Origin: Planoprotostelium fungivorum
Taxonomy: Eukaryota; Evosea; Variosea; Cavosteliida; Cavosteliaceae
Assembly: GCA_003024175.1 (NCBI GenBank)
Contig: MDYQ01000088.1
Location: 35,688 to 99,687 of the forward strand
Direction: 5' to 3'
Length of the DNA: 64,000 bases
The position numbers and the translations under genes are program-made. Within the stretch, counting starts at the first letter, position 1; each line of letters opens with the position of its first letter. Below the pieces are notes generated by a model. That model ran no database searches. It had not been told where the DNA came from and was given only the letters and a program-made list of their open reading frames with translations. Below, piece after piece: positions 1 through 11,964 of this stretch.

Positions 1-534
1 AATTGAGACGGTGGAGGTCAGCCACAGCTCTCTCCAAGAGAGACATGTTCTCACGATTCAGGTTGGCATGCCTGACGTTGTAGCGATATACGATCTGATT
101 CTCATCCCCGCAGATTCCAGATGTTGTCAGAGTATCGACATCGAAAGACCATAACTGTGAATTCGCTCTAATATGATGTCAGTCCTATTAGATAGAATAA
201 AGGTACCTTGTGACTGTCTCTTCTAAACGTCGTCTGGCTTGTAAAAACGTCTCGTGCAGGGAGGAAGATCTCTGTAGGTGGGCGAGGTAATCATCGCACA
301 AGGAAGGATCAAATTCCGTGTCTGGTGGGGGTTGATTGGAGTATGAGGGAGGATCAGGACTCTGTTAGAATGACGTCACGATGCATTACACCGCTGCTGA
401 TTCAATACCTGTTGGCTTTGCTCGAAGAACAGGAAGTCATCGATGCCTTGATTGTGTCCTCCTTGGTCAGTATTTGAGTGAAATTGAGGGGAGGTGGGTG
501 GTCCCTCAAGGTCTATGAGGGTGGGTTCGTTCAT
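1..534 (-). CDS. Unknown protein, N-terminal part (cut by window edge)
   Basis: I do not recognise this gene. The ATG at 532-534 opens with MNEPTLIDLEGPP and a Pro/Ser/Gln-rich stretch. Three exons can be joined through two introns: donor CAACAG/GTATTG with acceptor TAACAG/AGTCCT, and AAG/GTACCT with TATTAG. The reading continues as a helical, charged segment (YLAHLQRSSSLHETFLQ, then ETV) and a second helical piece (NMSLLERAVADLHRL) that runs off position 1. About 130 residues are visible. There is no signal peptide or membrane segment. The mix of disordered N-terminus and helices fits a cytosolic or nuclear scaffold, but no function can be assigned. Splicing in a consistent frame and absence of stops support a real gene. 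Confidence 0.6.
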
Positions 535-656
535 CGTCTCGTGTGCAACTGATGATTGCGTTTACTCGTGGGCCTGCAATGAGATGAGACTGTCTCGAAA
601 AATCACCAAAATTTGGCTGTTCAACGAAACAAGCCGTATTTCATCCAAAAATCAGA

Positions 657-662
657 TTTATT
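657..662 (-). terminator. Poly(A) signal of ACY1
   Basis: AATAAA on the minus strand begins about 10 nt after the ACY1 stop codon, so the 3' UTR is very short. Confidence 0.6.
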
Positions 663-671
663 GTGTTTTAT

Positions 672-2337
672 TCAGCACTGCTCGGAGCTCAGATCTCTGA
701 TGAGGCGAGTGTACACGTCGATTCCTTTCAGAAAGACCTACCCGATTAGTTCCTCTCATCGCACACGCATCAACTGACCTTCTCATTCAGATATTCGTTG
801 TGGTCGTGCAGCAACACGGGTGTGTGATTGATGGGACTGAATCCGAAGGCAGGAATGTTCATGTTTCTAAAGAACCTCGAGTCTGTACCAGCTGGAAAGA
901 TCTGAGGATCTACCTTCAAATTTCTGCAGACGTGTCGGTGATGGGCGGTGATCATCTGAGCTCACATCGATTGCATCGAATTCTTCAAGACCTTCCACCA
1001 CTTTGCATCCTCTCCGATGTCCGTCCTTCCGTTCTTGAAATCACCACTGAGTAGATCAATCGTGCAGCCCCTCTCTTGAGCCCATCCTCTGATCATATTC
1101 ATGAATCTCTCCAAGTTCTCTGATGCATGTGAGTCCTTTCTATCGCACGGTCTCACCTGTGGGGGGTATCCTCAGATCAAAACCTGCTTTGGCCACGGTT
1201 GGAATGACATTAACGCTGATGCTACCCTTCTCCATGTCTTTCCCTTCTGGTGTTCTCGTCACTCCCGCCTGTCTCGCTTTCAGTTTGTTCACGATCGTCT
1301 CGTTCGATCGAAATGGTTCCGCGGATGAATTCATCGTCTTACGTTGAGGGATGTGAGTGTGACGCTGATGACGTCTCCCAATTGGGTGCCACACGAGTGT
1401 TGGTCTCTCTGATACTTTTCGAATTGTTCTTCTCTGAACTTCATCATCTGGTCCACTAGTCCCATCTGATCCCATCATCAGCTCATCGCTCACGATGATG
1501 TGTCAGACCATGTGAGATAATTCCATCGAATGAGACGCTCACCAATTTCTGAGTGGCTGTTCCCTCGATGAATCTAGATCCGTGCCCGGCGGCACCTTCA
1601 GCCGTAGCCTCGATCCCTGACAATGATGAGAGGCTGAGAATCTTCACCTCACATACACCAAGTGGCACGCTCTCCGTAATACACTTTGAATGAGTCATCG
1701 GGGGAAGCCAATCCTTCATCCAAGGAAACACCGACGTTCATCTTCTTAAACGTGGGACTCTGAACGAACAGACTCATCCCCAACTTGCCTCCGATCTCCT
1801 CGTCTGGCACGCAGACGATGTAGATCGTTCGAAGGGGTTGATATCCTTCGGTCTTGAGGCGCTTGAGAGCGTAGATGTACTGGATGCCCACAGACTTCAT
1901 GTCTTGTGTCCCTCTGCCAAAGATGTTTCCCTCTCCATCTTTCTCGGCCGCCCACGGATCGCACTTCCACTTGTCCTGCATGTTCGTTCACAGCCATTCT
2001 GTTTCGCTCTTCTCACTTTCTGTACGGGGACTACATCATAATGATTGCTGAGCAGAACGGAAGGCAAGCTTGGATCACTTCCCTTCCAGGACAAGATCGC
2101 AACAGGTCGGCCTGGATGAACCTGTTGACCTTCAATCATTTGTAAGAGAAGAATACGCACTTCAATGACTTCTGATTCCAATCCTGCTTCTTTTCCCAAA
2201 GCAATTAGAAAGTTGACCGCTTCTTCATTTTGGGGTTGTGGATGGTCTGTTCGAATTCTCAAGAAAGAACGAAACGATGTCACAGCAGTATCTATTGCGC
2301 ATCAATAACCCACATTGCCACGCGAATCACCTTCCAT
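672..2337 (-). CDS. ACY1: Aminoacylase-1 (M20 zinc metallopeptidase family)
   Basis: Hydrolyses N-acyl-L-amino acids to free amino acid and carboxylate in the cytosol. The start ATG (2335-2337) gives MED, then an intron (GTGATTCG...CAATAG) leads to TAVTSFRSFLRIRT. The M20 zinc ligands and catalytic residues are visible in order: NHYDVVPV (His, Asp), RGTQDMKSV (bridging Asp), PDEEIGGKLGM (catalytic/ligand Glu pair), LDEG, and near the C-terminus FPAGTDSRF and HDHNEYL (last His ligand). The dimerisation domain reads through DKEGHGSRFIEGTA-like and RSNETIVNKLKARQ segments. The last exon ends RLIRDLSSEQC. Length and motif order fit ACY1 (about 400 residues) rather than bacterial ArgE/DapE. An AATAAA lies 10 nt past the stop. 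It shares a 126-bp divergent promoter with the downstream-facing LDHD gene. Confidence 0.93.
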
Positions 2338-2463
2338 GTCTGATGTGTGGACAAATCTCGAATTTGCTGTTGTAGTGGGAGCCGTAAACACGTGAAACCC
2401 GCGAGTTTTCGCAGTCTTCGAAATCCGTGCCCACAAAGCTGACCACACGATAAGAGCACCATC
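2338..2463. promoter_or_regulatory. Divergent promoter region, ACY1 and LDHD
   Basis: Only 126 bp separate the two start codons of the head-to-head genes, so core promoter elements and 5' UTRs of both must lie here. No clear TATA box is seen. Confidence 0.5.
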
Positions 2464-4853
2464 ATGTTTCGACGCCTATTTGCAACTCAACGTTTGGTGT
2501 CACCTTTCAGAAGGAGCCAGCCAATCACATCTTACCACAACATCTCTGGAAAACAAAACACTCTGAGCCGTGGATTGTTCAGACCCTCTTTGCTCCTCTT
2601 AGGTACTGCTGCTTGTGCTGCCACACTCGTTGGTCAGGTGAGGATCTCCTTCTTCCCACAAACTCACACCACACAGAGTTGCTTGTACGCTGATGAAGAG
2701 AAAGAGGAGTACGGAAATGACAAGAGGTGAAACCAAATTGAGAGTCGTAGCTCATCAGTCACAGGGCGACTGAGCTTGCGGAAGACGCAAGTCACGCTCA
2801 CGGTTCTAAGCGGGCTTCAGCAGCGAGACACGTTCCAGAGGAGATGATCCAACAGCTGCAAGAGATCTTTGGAGAGAATTGCATTCTGGTGACACCATCG
2901 ATTGCTCTCGTAGGTGTGATTGATGACGGTGATTACAGGATCAGTCTGCAAGAGAGCCCTACGGAAAAGATTTTTCGTACAACAAGGGAAAGACACCAGA
3001 TGTAGTTGTCGTGCCTACCAAGGTAGAGCAGATACAGAAGGTCGTCGAGCTGTGTGCCAAGCACAAAGTACCCATCGTAGCATACGGGTGAGTCTATGGT
3101 GATAGCGTAGAGCTGAGATCCCATAGAGCGGGTACGTCACTCGAGGGTCACATCAATGCAGTTGAAGGAGGTGAGATTATGATCCTCCATGCCGATGACT
3201 CATTCTGAAAGGTCTGTGCATATCCTTTACGAAGATGAAGGAGGTGAGGAGGAAGAGAGTGAGGGAGGTGAAGTTCCACAGATGATCGAAGTGCACGCGG
3301 AAGATATGCTCTGTGTAGTGGAGCCTGGTATCACTTACGATGAGTTGAATCAGAAGCTGAAGCCTTACGGATACTTCTTCCCCATGGTGAGGAACGACAC
3401 AAATTATAATCATATCATCACCGTGAATGCTCCTTCACCACAACTTGTTCACTCGTGCTTCATCTCATGATCTTCAATAGGACCCAGGACCAGGAGCATC
3501 CATTGGAGGAATGTGAGTCCATCTACAGATGATGTCCCTCTATTTCGCTCTACGAAGCGTTTCTGTAAGGATGGAGAAGTGACTGAATGAAGGGTGGGAA
3601 CCAGCTGTTCGGGGACGAATGCGTACAGATACGGCACGATGAAGGAGAACGTCTTATCACTGAATGTAGTTCTACCCAGTGGAAAGATGATGAAGACGAG
3701 ACAGAGAGCCAAGAAGAGTTCAGCCGGTTACGATCTGAATCACTTGTTCATCGGAGCTGAAGGTACTCTCGGTGTTGTGACACAGGTCACTCTCAAGATC
3801 CAAAAGGTTTTACACCCGCATCTGAATGAACACTTACATGAGTAGATCCCACAAAACAGAGCCGTTGCTCTTGCACAGTTTGAGACGATCAGGCAAGCAG
3901 CGAATGTGGCTATATCTGTGGTTCAAGAAGGTGAATACATCATCGATGGCCTTCTCAAATATTTAAAAAAAGGTATTCAAATCGGTAAGATTGAGCTCTT
4001 GGATGATGTCATGATGAAGGCGGTGAATTTAAACAACGGCACGGAATACAAAGAGTTGACCACTCTTCTCTTCGAATTTGCAGGTAGAGAATGCCGCTCA
4101 GATCGAATGTGAACATCTCAGGTTCTGAGCTATCCATCAAAGAACAGAGGAACAGAATAGAAGAATTGACCAAGGAGAACAATGGATCCAAGCTCCAATT
4201 CGCAACGGAGCAAGAGGACAGAGAGGCCCTCTGGATGGCGAGAAAGACCGCTCTTTGGTCTGCTCCAATTCTCAAAGAAGGATCTGAAGTGCGTTCGGCT
4301 GCATCTGACTCCATCTCACTGTGATTAGGTGAAAATCACAGATGTGTGCGTCCCCATATCAAAGATCGCAGACTGCATACAGCAGACAAAGGATGACATC
4401 AGAGATTCTACACTCCTCGGTCCCATCGTGGGCCACATGGGAGACGGAAACTTCCACTCCTTCATCTTACTGGATCCCAACAACCCGAAAGATCTCGAAG
4501 AGACACACAGATTAGATCACCGCATGATCGAAAGAGCTATTTCGATGGGAGGAACTTGTACTGGAGGTGAGATGGATCATCATCTTCATGTGTACTCATT
4601 CGTCACAGAACACGGAGTGGGTGTGGGAAAGAGGGTGAGTGATAGTGGATGATGGGAGACTGATTCGAGAAGGATTATCTTCCACTGGAGTTAGGAGAGG
4701 AAGCCGTTGAACTGATGAGGACTTTAAAGAGAGCCATTGACCCAGACAATGTGAGATGATTTCCAATATCGACATGAATTACTGAAAATGGAACAGATCA
4801 TGAACCCAGGAAAGGTGATGCCAGACAAGGAACCAATAAAGAAGGAAGATTGA
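2464..4853 (+). CDS. LDHD: Mitochondrial D-lactate dehydrogenase (FAD, LDHD type)
   Basis: Oxidises D-lactate to pyruvate with FAD and passes electrons to cytochrome c or ubiquinone. The N-terminus ([19 protein letters not shown]) is basic and amphipathic, followed by a hydrophobic stretch ([14 protein letters not shown]), as in inner-membrane-sorted mitochondrial proteins. The FAD-binding type 4 domain reads [61 protein letters not shown] and [19 protein letters not shown]. The C-terminal FAD-oxidase domain holds the substrate/metal histidines in [11 protein letters not shown] and EHGVGVGKR, and ends [14 protein letters not shown]. At least nine introns are present. The stop (4851-4853) is 40 bp from the stop of the convergent BRCT gene. 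Confidence 0.94.
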
Positions 4854-4892
4854 TGATGCTGCTGCAGACCGAATTATTTATTTCTCCAGTGT

Positions 4893-7754
4893 CAGAAGGC
4901 GAGCGATAGTTGAGTTTCGAACTCCGCCTCAGATGGGGCGATACATTTGATCTGGTATCCTTCCAAGGGCAACTGTTGGTATCTGGAGATCGTATCTAAC
5001 AACCACAGAATATCCACGGGGTATCTTCCGGTCTGAAAGAAAACCTCCTGAGCCTATTTCTCCTTCAGTGTCGTCCAAAGGCTCACAATCACCTCTTCCA
5101 CATCGAAATTCGAAGGGCACAATACGAACACGTTGTCTTGGCTGAAATCACACGTGTTGATCAGAGGTTTGGGTAGTCCTTGAGAATACGTCGCACCACC
5201 AAACTGAGCGAGCATATCGATCTCATCCTCAGACGGTGCAGTGTTAACCCCTGCTGCATAAAAGTGGAGACCACTCAGTAGTTTGGTACCTGAACCATCA
5301 GAAACTTGTTCCTCTGTCTGTCTCACCTTTTAACGCTGCGTTTCTGGATTTAGCGGGAGTGTCCAGTCCCCTCGAATCGCCCGAAACTTGAAATTTATCT
5401 TCATTGACCCATTTACCCTCAGAGAAAGAAGCCAAGATCCCTTCAGAAGATGATCAAGATGAAAGAAAGCCTCGAATCCTCACAATCGAAAGAAACGATC
5501 CACTGGCCAGCGAGCACAGCGCACGCATATTTGATCGTTCGCTTCACAGTGAGGTTTTCGTCTGTGATGGCTACCAGGTGGGTGACCTCTTGGCTCATCT
5601 TCTGAACGAGCCTCCCTCCAATGCGCTGAACGAGAGCTTGCACTTTCTCCTGCTCATCGTTCGCTCTACGTAGAGAGTGGAATGAACTCACCAGCATCGA
5701 TGCCTTCAATCCTGTCCCTAAGATGACGGGGCCCTCGGTCGGCTTGTTCTTCAACTTCTTCGACCGAATCATTTCTTCAGGAGCTATGCTGTTCTCTCGA
5801 ACTCTGGGCTCAGGGGTGTCCGGTAGGATGAAATCGTCCTGTTCGTAACTCAGCAGAGTGGATGGATGAATCCTCACAACGATTGGATCAGCAACGATTT
5901 CCGTGCTATCGAATGCCTCTGTGACGGCCTGCTTCGCTTGTCTCTTCAGAGCTGCTCGTATGGGCTGTGACACATCAGAACAGTCTATCTGTAATCAATA
6001 CCTGTGCATTGATTCTGTCCGCCTCAATATCATTCGACCTCCACGAGATCCACTCGTTGTTCTTGGATTCCTTTTCCTTCGTTAATCCAACATCCTTCTT
6101 CGTTCTCCTGTTCGGCTGCTCGTTTTTAGCCAGAGAATCAATTCTGAGTGTCACCTTCTTCGTCTGCGTGACGCCGGGTACCGAATTGAAAGGGATCGTC
6201 GTCTGTACAGGGTTTCCTTTCGGCTGTTTGGCTGCCGACTGCTCCGGTTTATCTGCGAGGATCAATCCACACGATGAGATCGATGATCGAGCCACCCATC
6301 AGTTTCGGTCGTTTGGTGCCCTCCGTACCTGGTTCTTCTTTGATCTCTCTCGTCTCGATCGGCTTTTTCCTCTTGTTACCCTGACCTGTGCGAATCGCAT
6401 GACTTATATTGGGGTCACTACCGATCGAGCAGAGAGGTGGCATGGAGGATGAGATGTCCTGTCCCATTGAGTCTTTTCCTCTGAAAGTCACCTACCTCTT
6501 GTCGTGATGATTGGTCGGGTACACTACTGGTCGGTTGACAGCTCTCTGATACAAGTTCTTCTCTCTCCACAGTGGCCTCTTCCTCCACATCCTTCTTTCT
6601 CTCCCCCCTTACTTCTTCCTCTTTCCCTCCTTCTCTCCTTTGCTCTCCCTCTCTTTCTTCTCCCTTTTCTTTCTCCCCTTCCTTCTCTGCTTCCTCCTCT
6701 TCTTCTGCTTCTTCCTCTTCTTCTACTTCCCTCTCTTGTTCACCCTTCTCTCTTTCATCTCTCTCCGCCTTTTCCCTCGCCTCCACTTCCGAATGAAGTC
6801 TCGCCTTCTCTCTTTCTGAGGCACGTTCCATCCTCCTTCTAGTTTTGCTTTTGATGGCCTCTGATCTGGCATTGTACTCGTCATACACCATCCTCGATAT
6901 GGACACTCCTCTGCACAAGACGTGGTCCAATATCGTCAGTTCTTGCGTCTTCCTCTTCGATTCACCCTTGGACTTTGCAATCTGTGGAGCATCAGAAGGA
7001 TAAATAATGAGCCACGCACCGCGCAACACCACGTGGCGATGGAGGGATACTTATCGTCTGTGGATGTACAATCGATCCATCCATCGCGGGTTAAATATCC
7101 TTAGACGATCAGTCGAAGCCGATTCACCTTGAAATAGTCACCGGTGCACTCTTGGTACTTGATCTCATCGCCGATGGATAACGTGCCAGAATTGAGGAGA
7201 CTGGAGAGAGAATAGTGGAGCACCTCTCTCTGCTCCTCCTCTAGTGTAGTCTCCTCACCTTGGTACACGATGCGCCCTCTTCCCCTCTGACCCTTATCTC
7301 TCGGCTTTGTGGTGGGTCGGAGACGTGCACTTCGTCTGGCCTGGAGAATTTGAGTGTCCATCGTCACGATCTGAATCACTTGTTGAGGTCGAATGGTTGT
7401 CGTCTGTCGAGAGACATGTTTGTCGGTACAAGGTTGCTCGGAGGGGGTCTCATCTGCGGAGACTTGTTCATCTTTTACTGTCGTATCTGTTTCCACTGAA
7501 ACTTCAGCCACCATCGCTTGCATTATACCCTCTATCTCTCGATCAGCCGATTGAGACTTCGCGTCTTCCGAAGGAGTTGGGGATGGACCATCCATCTGCT
7601 GATGTGATTCTTCCTGTTCTTCGGAAGGGGGATTTGACTGCTGTGATGCTGCTTGTGGAGGGCATATGTTGACGTTTGCAAAGTGTTGGGAGTCCGTGAT
7701 ACTCGGCTGAAAAGTGGTTTGAGACAGTGAACCGTGATTCAAAGAGCGTTGCAT
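4893..7754 (-). CDS. RAMA-like plus tandem-BRCT nuclear protein
   Basis: The first ATG (7752-7754) opens a disordered, acidic N-terminus, then a basic RGRGR patch. Next comes a module reading YSLSSLLNSGTLSIGDEIKY, GYLTRDGWIDC, YPSIATWCCA and LDHVLCRG. This matches the RAMA domain pattern (Leu-rich helix, 'G.L..GD.I', 'dGwI', 'yPS...W', 'v.crG'), a proposed reader of modified DNA; the match is by eye. The RAMA reading needs a 42-nt intron (ACCG/GTGACT...CTAAG/GA). A long Glu/Arg coiled coil follows (6560-6850), then a Ser/Pro linker. The C-terminus is a BRCA1/BARD1-like BRCT pair: EKVQALVQRIGGRL, THLVAITDENL, KYACAVLAGQWIVSFDC, then KLLSGLHFYAAG and DMLAQFGGATYS, ending in VDILWLLDTIS-like text. 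No RING finger is seen. Likely a DNA-damage or chromatin adaptor. Confidence 0.72.
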
Positions 7755-7836
7755 TGAAGAATGCACCACGGTGGTTGATGATGGGCGGGAGATTTTGAAT
7801 TTGAAAAAAAGAATCCGCCAGTGCGAAAATTCTCAT

Positions 7837-7842
7837 TTTATT
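7837..7842 (-). terminator. Poly(A) signal overlapping the stop codon
   Basis: Minus-strand AATAAA contains the TAA stop (7838-7840) of the PH-SMP gene. Confidence 0.6.
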
Positions 7843-10800
7843 GTTTCTCTCGATACATTGAGCCACCTGCACCATCCACAACGGGACAATACTGCATGAT
7901 GGTAGCTGGTGTCCAACTCAACCAGATCTGATGGATCTGTGCCGCTTTCATCCTACACACGCAGGTGGCCTCTAGATAGACTGCATTCGTGTGCTCCGTA
8001 GCTCTGAACTCCCAGAAGGGCTTGGTGAGTAGCCCGTGGACGCTCAACTTGCAACAGACAAAGTCATTGTTGACCACCAGATCGCTCGATTGCATGCTGG
8101 CATTACCAACGAAGCAAGATCGAAAGTTTCGCAGGTACAGCCTGATATTGTCTTTTCCTCTGATCTGTAACCGTTTAGATAAAGTATCTACGTCACACAG
8201 TCACCTCTGAACTGTGTCCCACGAGGCCGAGGATCTGGGAGTCTTCTGCAAACAACTCGAAGACCGAAGTGAAAGAGCCAAAGGACCACATGTCTGTGAA
8301 ACGGTTGACAATGTCCCTGCACATGACCTGGTACTCTTGGTTGAATTGATGTGGATCCAATTTCTACGAAGGAATGAGTGACATGCACCATCACTGACGC
8401 ATCGTTCGCAAGACGATCACCTCTCTTCGAGGGTAGCGGCTGGGCTTTCCGGTCTTAATCGTGGCAAACTTCATCTTTCTACCGGGGAAGGGCTGCCACT
8501 ATCAGTCTCTCGACAGAAGAATAACATCTCACGAGGTTGAAGATCATCCGGTTCGGGTATACAGTTCGATCGAAGAATGATTTCCTCAGCGTCGTCTCCA
8601 GAAACTCTGTGAACTTTGGCATTCGGTTGGCAAATACCTACTCACGCGTGAGCCATACGATCGACAAGTGTGACCCACCGATTCGTTGACTTCTACGTGC
8701 GTCTTAAAGTCCACGACGGGTTGTTCTGCGAAGAAGGCAGTGCAAGGCTCCATCAGTATGGGGCTAGCGTAGATGTACATCCTTCCGATCTACATCGCGT
8801 GAGCCGTCGTGCAGTCGATGTCTCACCAGGCGTGTCATCGTTACGGTGAAGGAGATAGGCAGAGTGAAGGTCTTGCCGATGGATACGACGACCGAAGATT
8901 GTAATGCGAAACTGAAGCCTCCCGTGTATTCCATGGCGATCTCTCCCTTCTACTCTTGTTAATTCGGACATTTCGATCTCCTCACGAGTTCTCCCGGGAC
9001 GGAAGAAGGTTGCAGCCTTATGTTGGAGATCTTTGGTGCTTGTGAACCGATGTTCATGTCTACGATCTTGATCGATCCGAGCCATTCGGGTCTTCCTGCA
9101 GTGTCCAACCTCTTCTGTATCTTCTCTTGCACCTATCTTGATCAATGGTCGTCTCTTCTCATCTCTCACGTGATTGAAGAACGTAGAAGAGTTCTGCATG
9201 TCTTGAAAGTTTCTCGACAAGAGCAGATTGAGCCAATTGCAACTCTCTGCGGCCCCCGCTTCAGATTCCTCCCACACCTCATCCAGTTGAATCGATATAA
9301 ATGTCATGATACATACCTCCGTTGGAATGGAACCAGAGTGTGGATCATTCTGAAGGATGGAGATCCTCTTCGTGAAGGTACCAATGGAATGGACCCATCG
9401 ATCGAAATCATCTTCGTCTCTGGACCTGAACATGAAAGATGCCTCGGATCTTGCCATCTTTGCTTCTCCCTTGTCCTTGTAGATGGTCTTCTCTGGCTTG
9501 GAGTTGTTGGACAGTTCGAATGTGAGAGATGCTCTGTGGATGAGCAAGTCCCATCGATTCAATCGAAATACACCAATTGGGGATCGAGTGCTCTGTATTT
9601 GTTCAGTCACCAGGACAATATCGATACTATGTCATAGAGAATAGAGAGCGCGTCGTAGTGTGTTGATATCATCTATGACTCACCCTAACGGGGATGGAAT
9701 ACCAATACATCTTTCCATCCGCTCGAAGTATAATCATCGCCATCTTCGATGCGTTCTGTATCAACAATCGCAATGATCCTGTCTCCATTTCAGTCAACCG
9801 TCTGATCTACACACAAGAACAGAGAGAATGATGTCTATCGACAGACAGAGAAGAAGCGTGACCGATGACTCACCTCCCTTCAGCGTCGAAGGGTCGTTGA
9901 TCAACTCGAGAGAAGCGTCGGACACGTAGTCATCCGATGTGTGCTTCGAGTAATCGGCCATGTGTTCGTCCATGGAACTTCTCAAGGGGCTCCCTTCTGA
10001 CGTTCAGATCTTCCTCCCCTCTTCACGGTCACCTGACGTGAACGAACTGCGAAGGCCAGAAGGAGTTGGAGTGGAAGTGATAGAGGGGCCGCCCGCGTCA
10101 GATAAAGCGACGAACCACCTGCATCAGGTGATGAGATGATAAAGATAGAGCGGTCGATGAAAGGATAAGCACCTCTGAGCCAAAGAGGGATCTGTCATTC
10201 TCATGCGAAAGGAATAAGCTCTGCTCCGTGTGATCTTCTCCTTCTGATGTTCGCTGCTGACGTAGAAGATGTGCTGCTTGGTCGGGTGATAGACTTCGAG
10301 TAATAATCCTCCGTCTGTGTCCGAACTTGTGCGTAATCCGAAATGTCTGCGAGTTTCCGCGTTGATCGACATCAACTGTCGCACCATCAATGAAAGATCT
10401 AGAATAATCATGGTATCCTCAGAACAGAAGGAGATGAAGATATTTCTTCATCGTGAATTCACCTCTACTTTACAACCGTTGATCTGTATGAATCCATACC
10501 GATTCCTCTTCTTCTTCCTCGCAGACTTCAACTCTTCGAAACGACTCATTCGTGGACTGGAGACATTCTCCGACGGCATATTGACGAGTCCATTCGCCTC
10601 TCCTTCACTATTCAGACGTCGATGTACGAACCCCCTCAGCCGTTTAAAATGGTGAGGCCTCCTGGCCCCGGCTGATTCTCGTCACACCGTGAACGACGAG
10701 GTTAACTCACATGAAGGATCGAAGGTGTCCTCAGCGGAAGTCTGACGAGAGAAAGTGTAAGAGCTGTCGTTGGTTCCCACGCTGCTTCCTCCATCGGAAT

Positions 10801-11693
10801 CGACTTCGGATCCCATTTCCTCCGGATCGTTTGGATTTCCCTTGAAGTAGACCAACTGTCTTTGCATCAGTCGATCACGTCCATCACATTGTCCATCACT
10901 CCTGATGTGATGATCGGTGACACACACGTACCTGAGAACCGAGGAGCTTGAAGTATCTCAACTTCCATCTGTGTTCACCGGAGGATCGAATGTGTGGGCT
11001 GTTGGTGTTACTGCCACCGTCTGAATGGAGAGTGTTGTTGGAGAATTTAGAAGGTGTCATCATCTCTCCCCAGCCCTCGATCTTGATGACCCCACTCTCA
11101 TCCACACTTCTGCCAGTGCTCATGGTGTCTAATGTCGTTCTCATCGACTGCGACTGTCAGTTCTACATTCAAAGATGATATTCGATCACCTGGATGGAAG
11201 GTGAATCAACAGATGAAGGTTGCCAGCTGCTCGATGCCACCTGTGTCTGAGAGCTTACCGGACGAGTATTGATGGACTCCCTCAGATTGAAGCCCCTCGT
11301 TTCACCGTTTCGATTTCCTGGCTGAACCATCTCAGGCGCTTGCCTTGCAGTGGTGTTGAACTGTTCAAATCAGAAACTCTGAGTGAGATGGAGTGTCACC
11401 TGCGGTGCGATGAATCCCATCTCTTCTGCGGGCACAGCAGCGACGGCGGGAGCTCGCTGCTCTCCGAAAGGAATGGGTGTGAGATGATCTAGTTCACCCT
11501 CCGTGTTGGATGCAGAAGCATTACTTCGATTCATCCCAGAAAATCCACCTGGAAAGCGTCTGAAGCGGTACGCATCGATCTTCTTTTGATTTGCGGCAGT
11601 TTTAGATGTGAACAATTGGGTGAGGGCATATAATGCCAGGGCAACTGCCGAAGAGAAGCCAATAAAAAACCAAAACAAAGCCTCAATCAGCAT
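7838..11693 (-). CDS. TEX2/Nvj2-type PH-SMP lipid-transfer protein with NTF2-like C-terminus
   Basis: The N-terminus (MLIEALFWFFIGFSSAVALA) is a single membrane anchor. PH-type strands follow (EHRWKLRYFKLLGSQ, LVYFKGNPNDPEE, NRYGFIQINGCKVE, FRSRDEDDFDRWVHSIGTF). The SMP domain then reads ESCNWLNLLLSRNFQDMQ, LGSIKIVDMNIGSQAPKIS, MEYTGGFSFALQSSVVVSIG, MYIYASPILMEPCTAFF and FFDRTVYPNRMIFNL. SMP domains move lipids at ER contact sites, and anchor-PH-SMP order is that of TEX2/Nvj2. The SMP frame meets a TAG at 8479-8481, but splicing GTGAGATGTT...GTAGAAAG joins it in frame to MKFATIKTGKPSRYPRRE and a clear NTF2/SnoaL-like fold (RDIVNRFTDMWSFGSFTSVF, LGLVGHSSE, IRGKDNIRLYLRNFRSCFVG). If that intron is not used, the NTF2-like part is a separate gene starting at 8474, only 4 nt past the first. 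The stop lies inside AATAAA. Confidence 0.78.
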
Positions 11694-11964
11694 TCCTCAT
11701 GAATCATGCTTTGTCCAATGCTGCCTCGTTGTGTTGATTTTTGGAGAAATTTCGGATTCTACAACGAGTGGTATTGATTGATTGACAACCAATACCACGT
11801 CGAAGAGTTAGCTCTTGAAACTGACCTCTGGTGATTCTCAACTATTCTGAGGAGAGTATTACGTATGAGACATACTGGTGTTGGTTATAAAAGACAAAAA
11901 ATCTCAGGTTCGTCCGTTGTTTGACGCCGATTTTCGTTTTCGTAGATCACATTCATTGATCAAC
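11694..11964. promoter_or_regulatory. Divergent promoter region, SMP gene and RTF2
   Basis: 271 bp between two outward-facing start codons. A CCAAT-like box (ACCAATACC, near 11790) stands in the middle. No TATA box is obvious. Confidence 0.35.

Noticed and set aside
6504-6842. Plus-strand Leu/Pro/Ser-rich frame
   Set aside because: Antisense of the Glu/Arg coiled coil of the BRCT gene; low complexity only.
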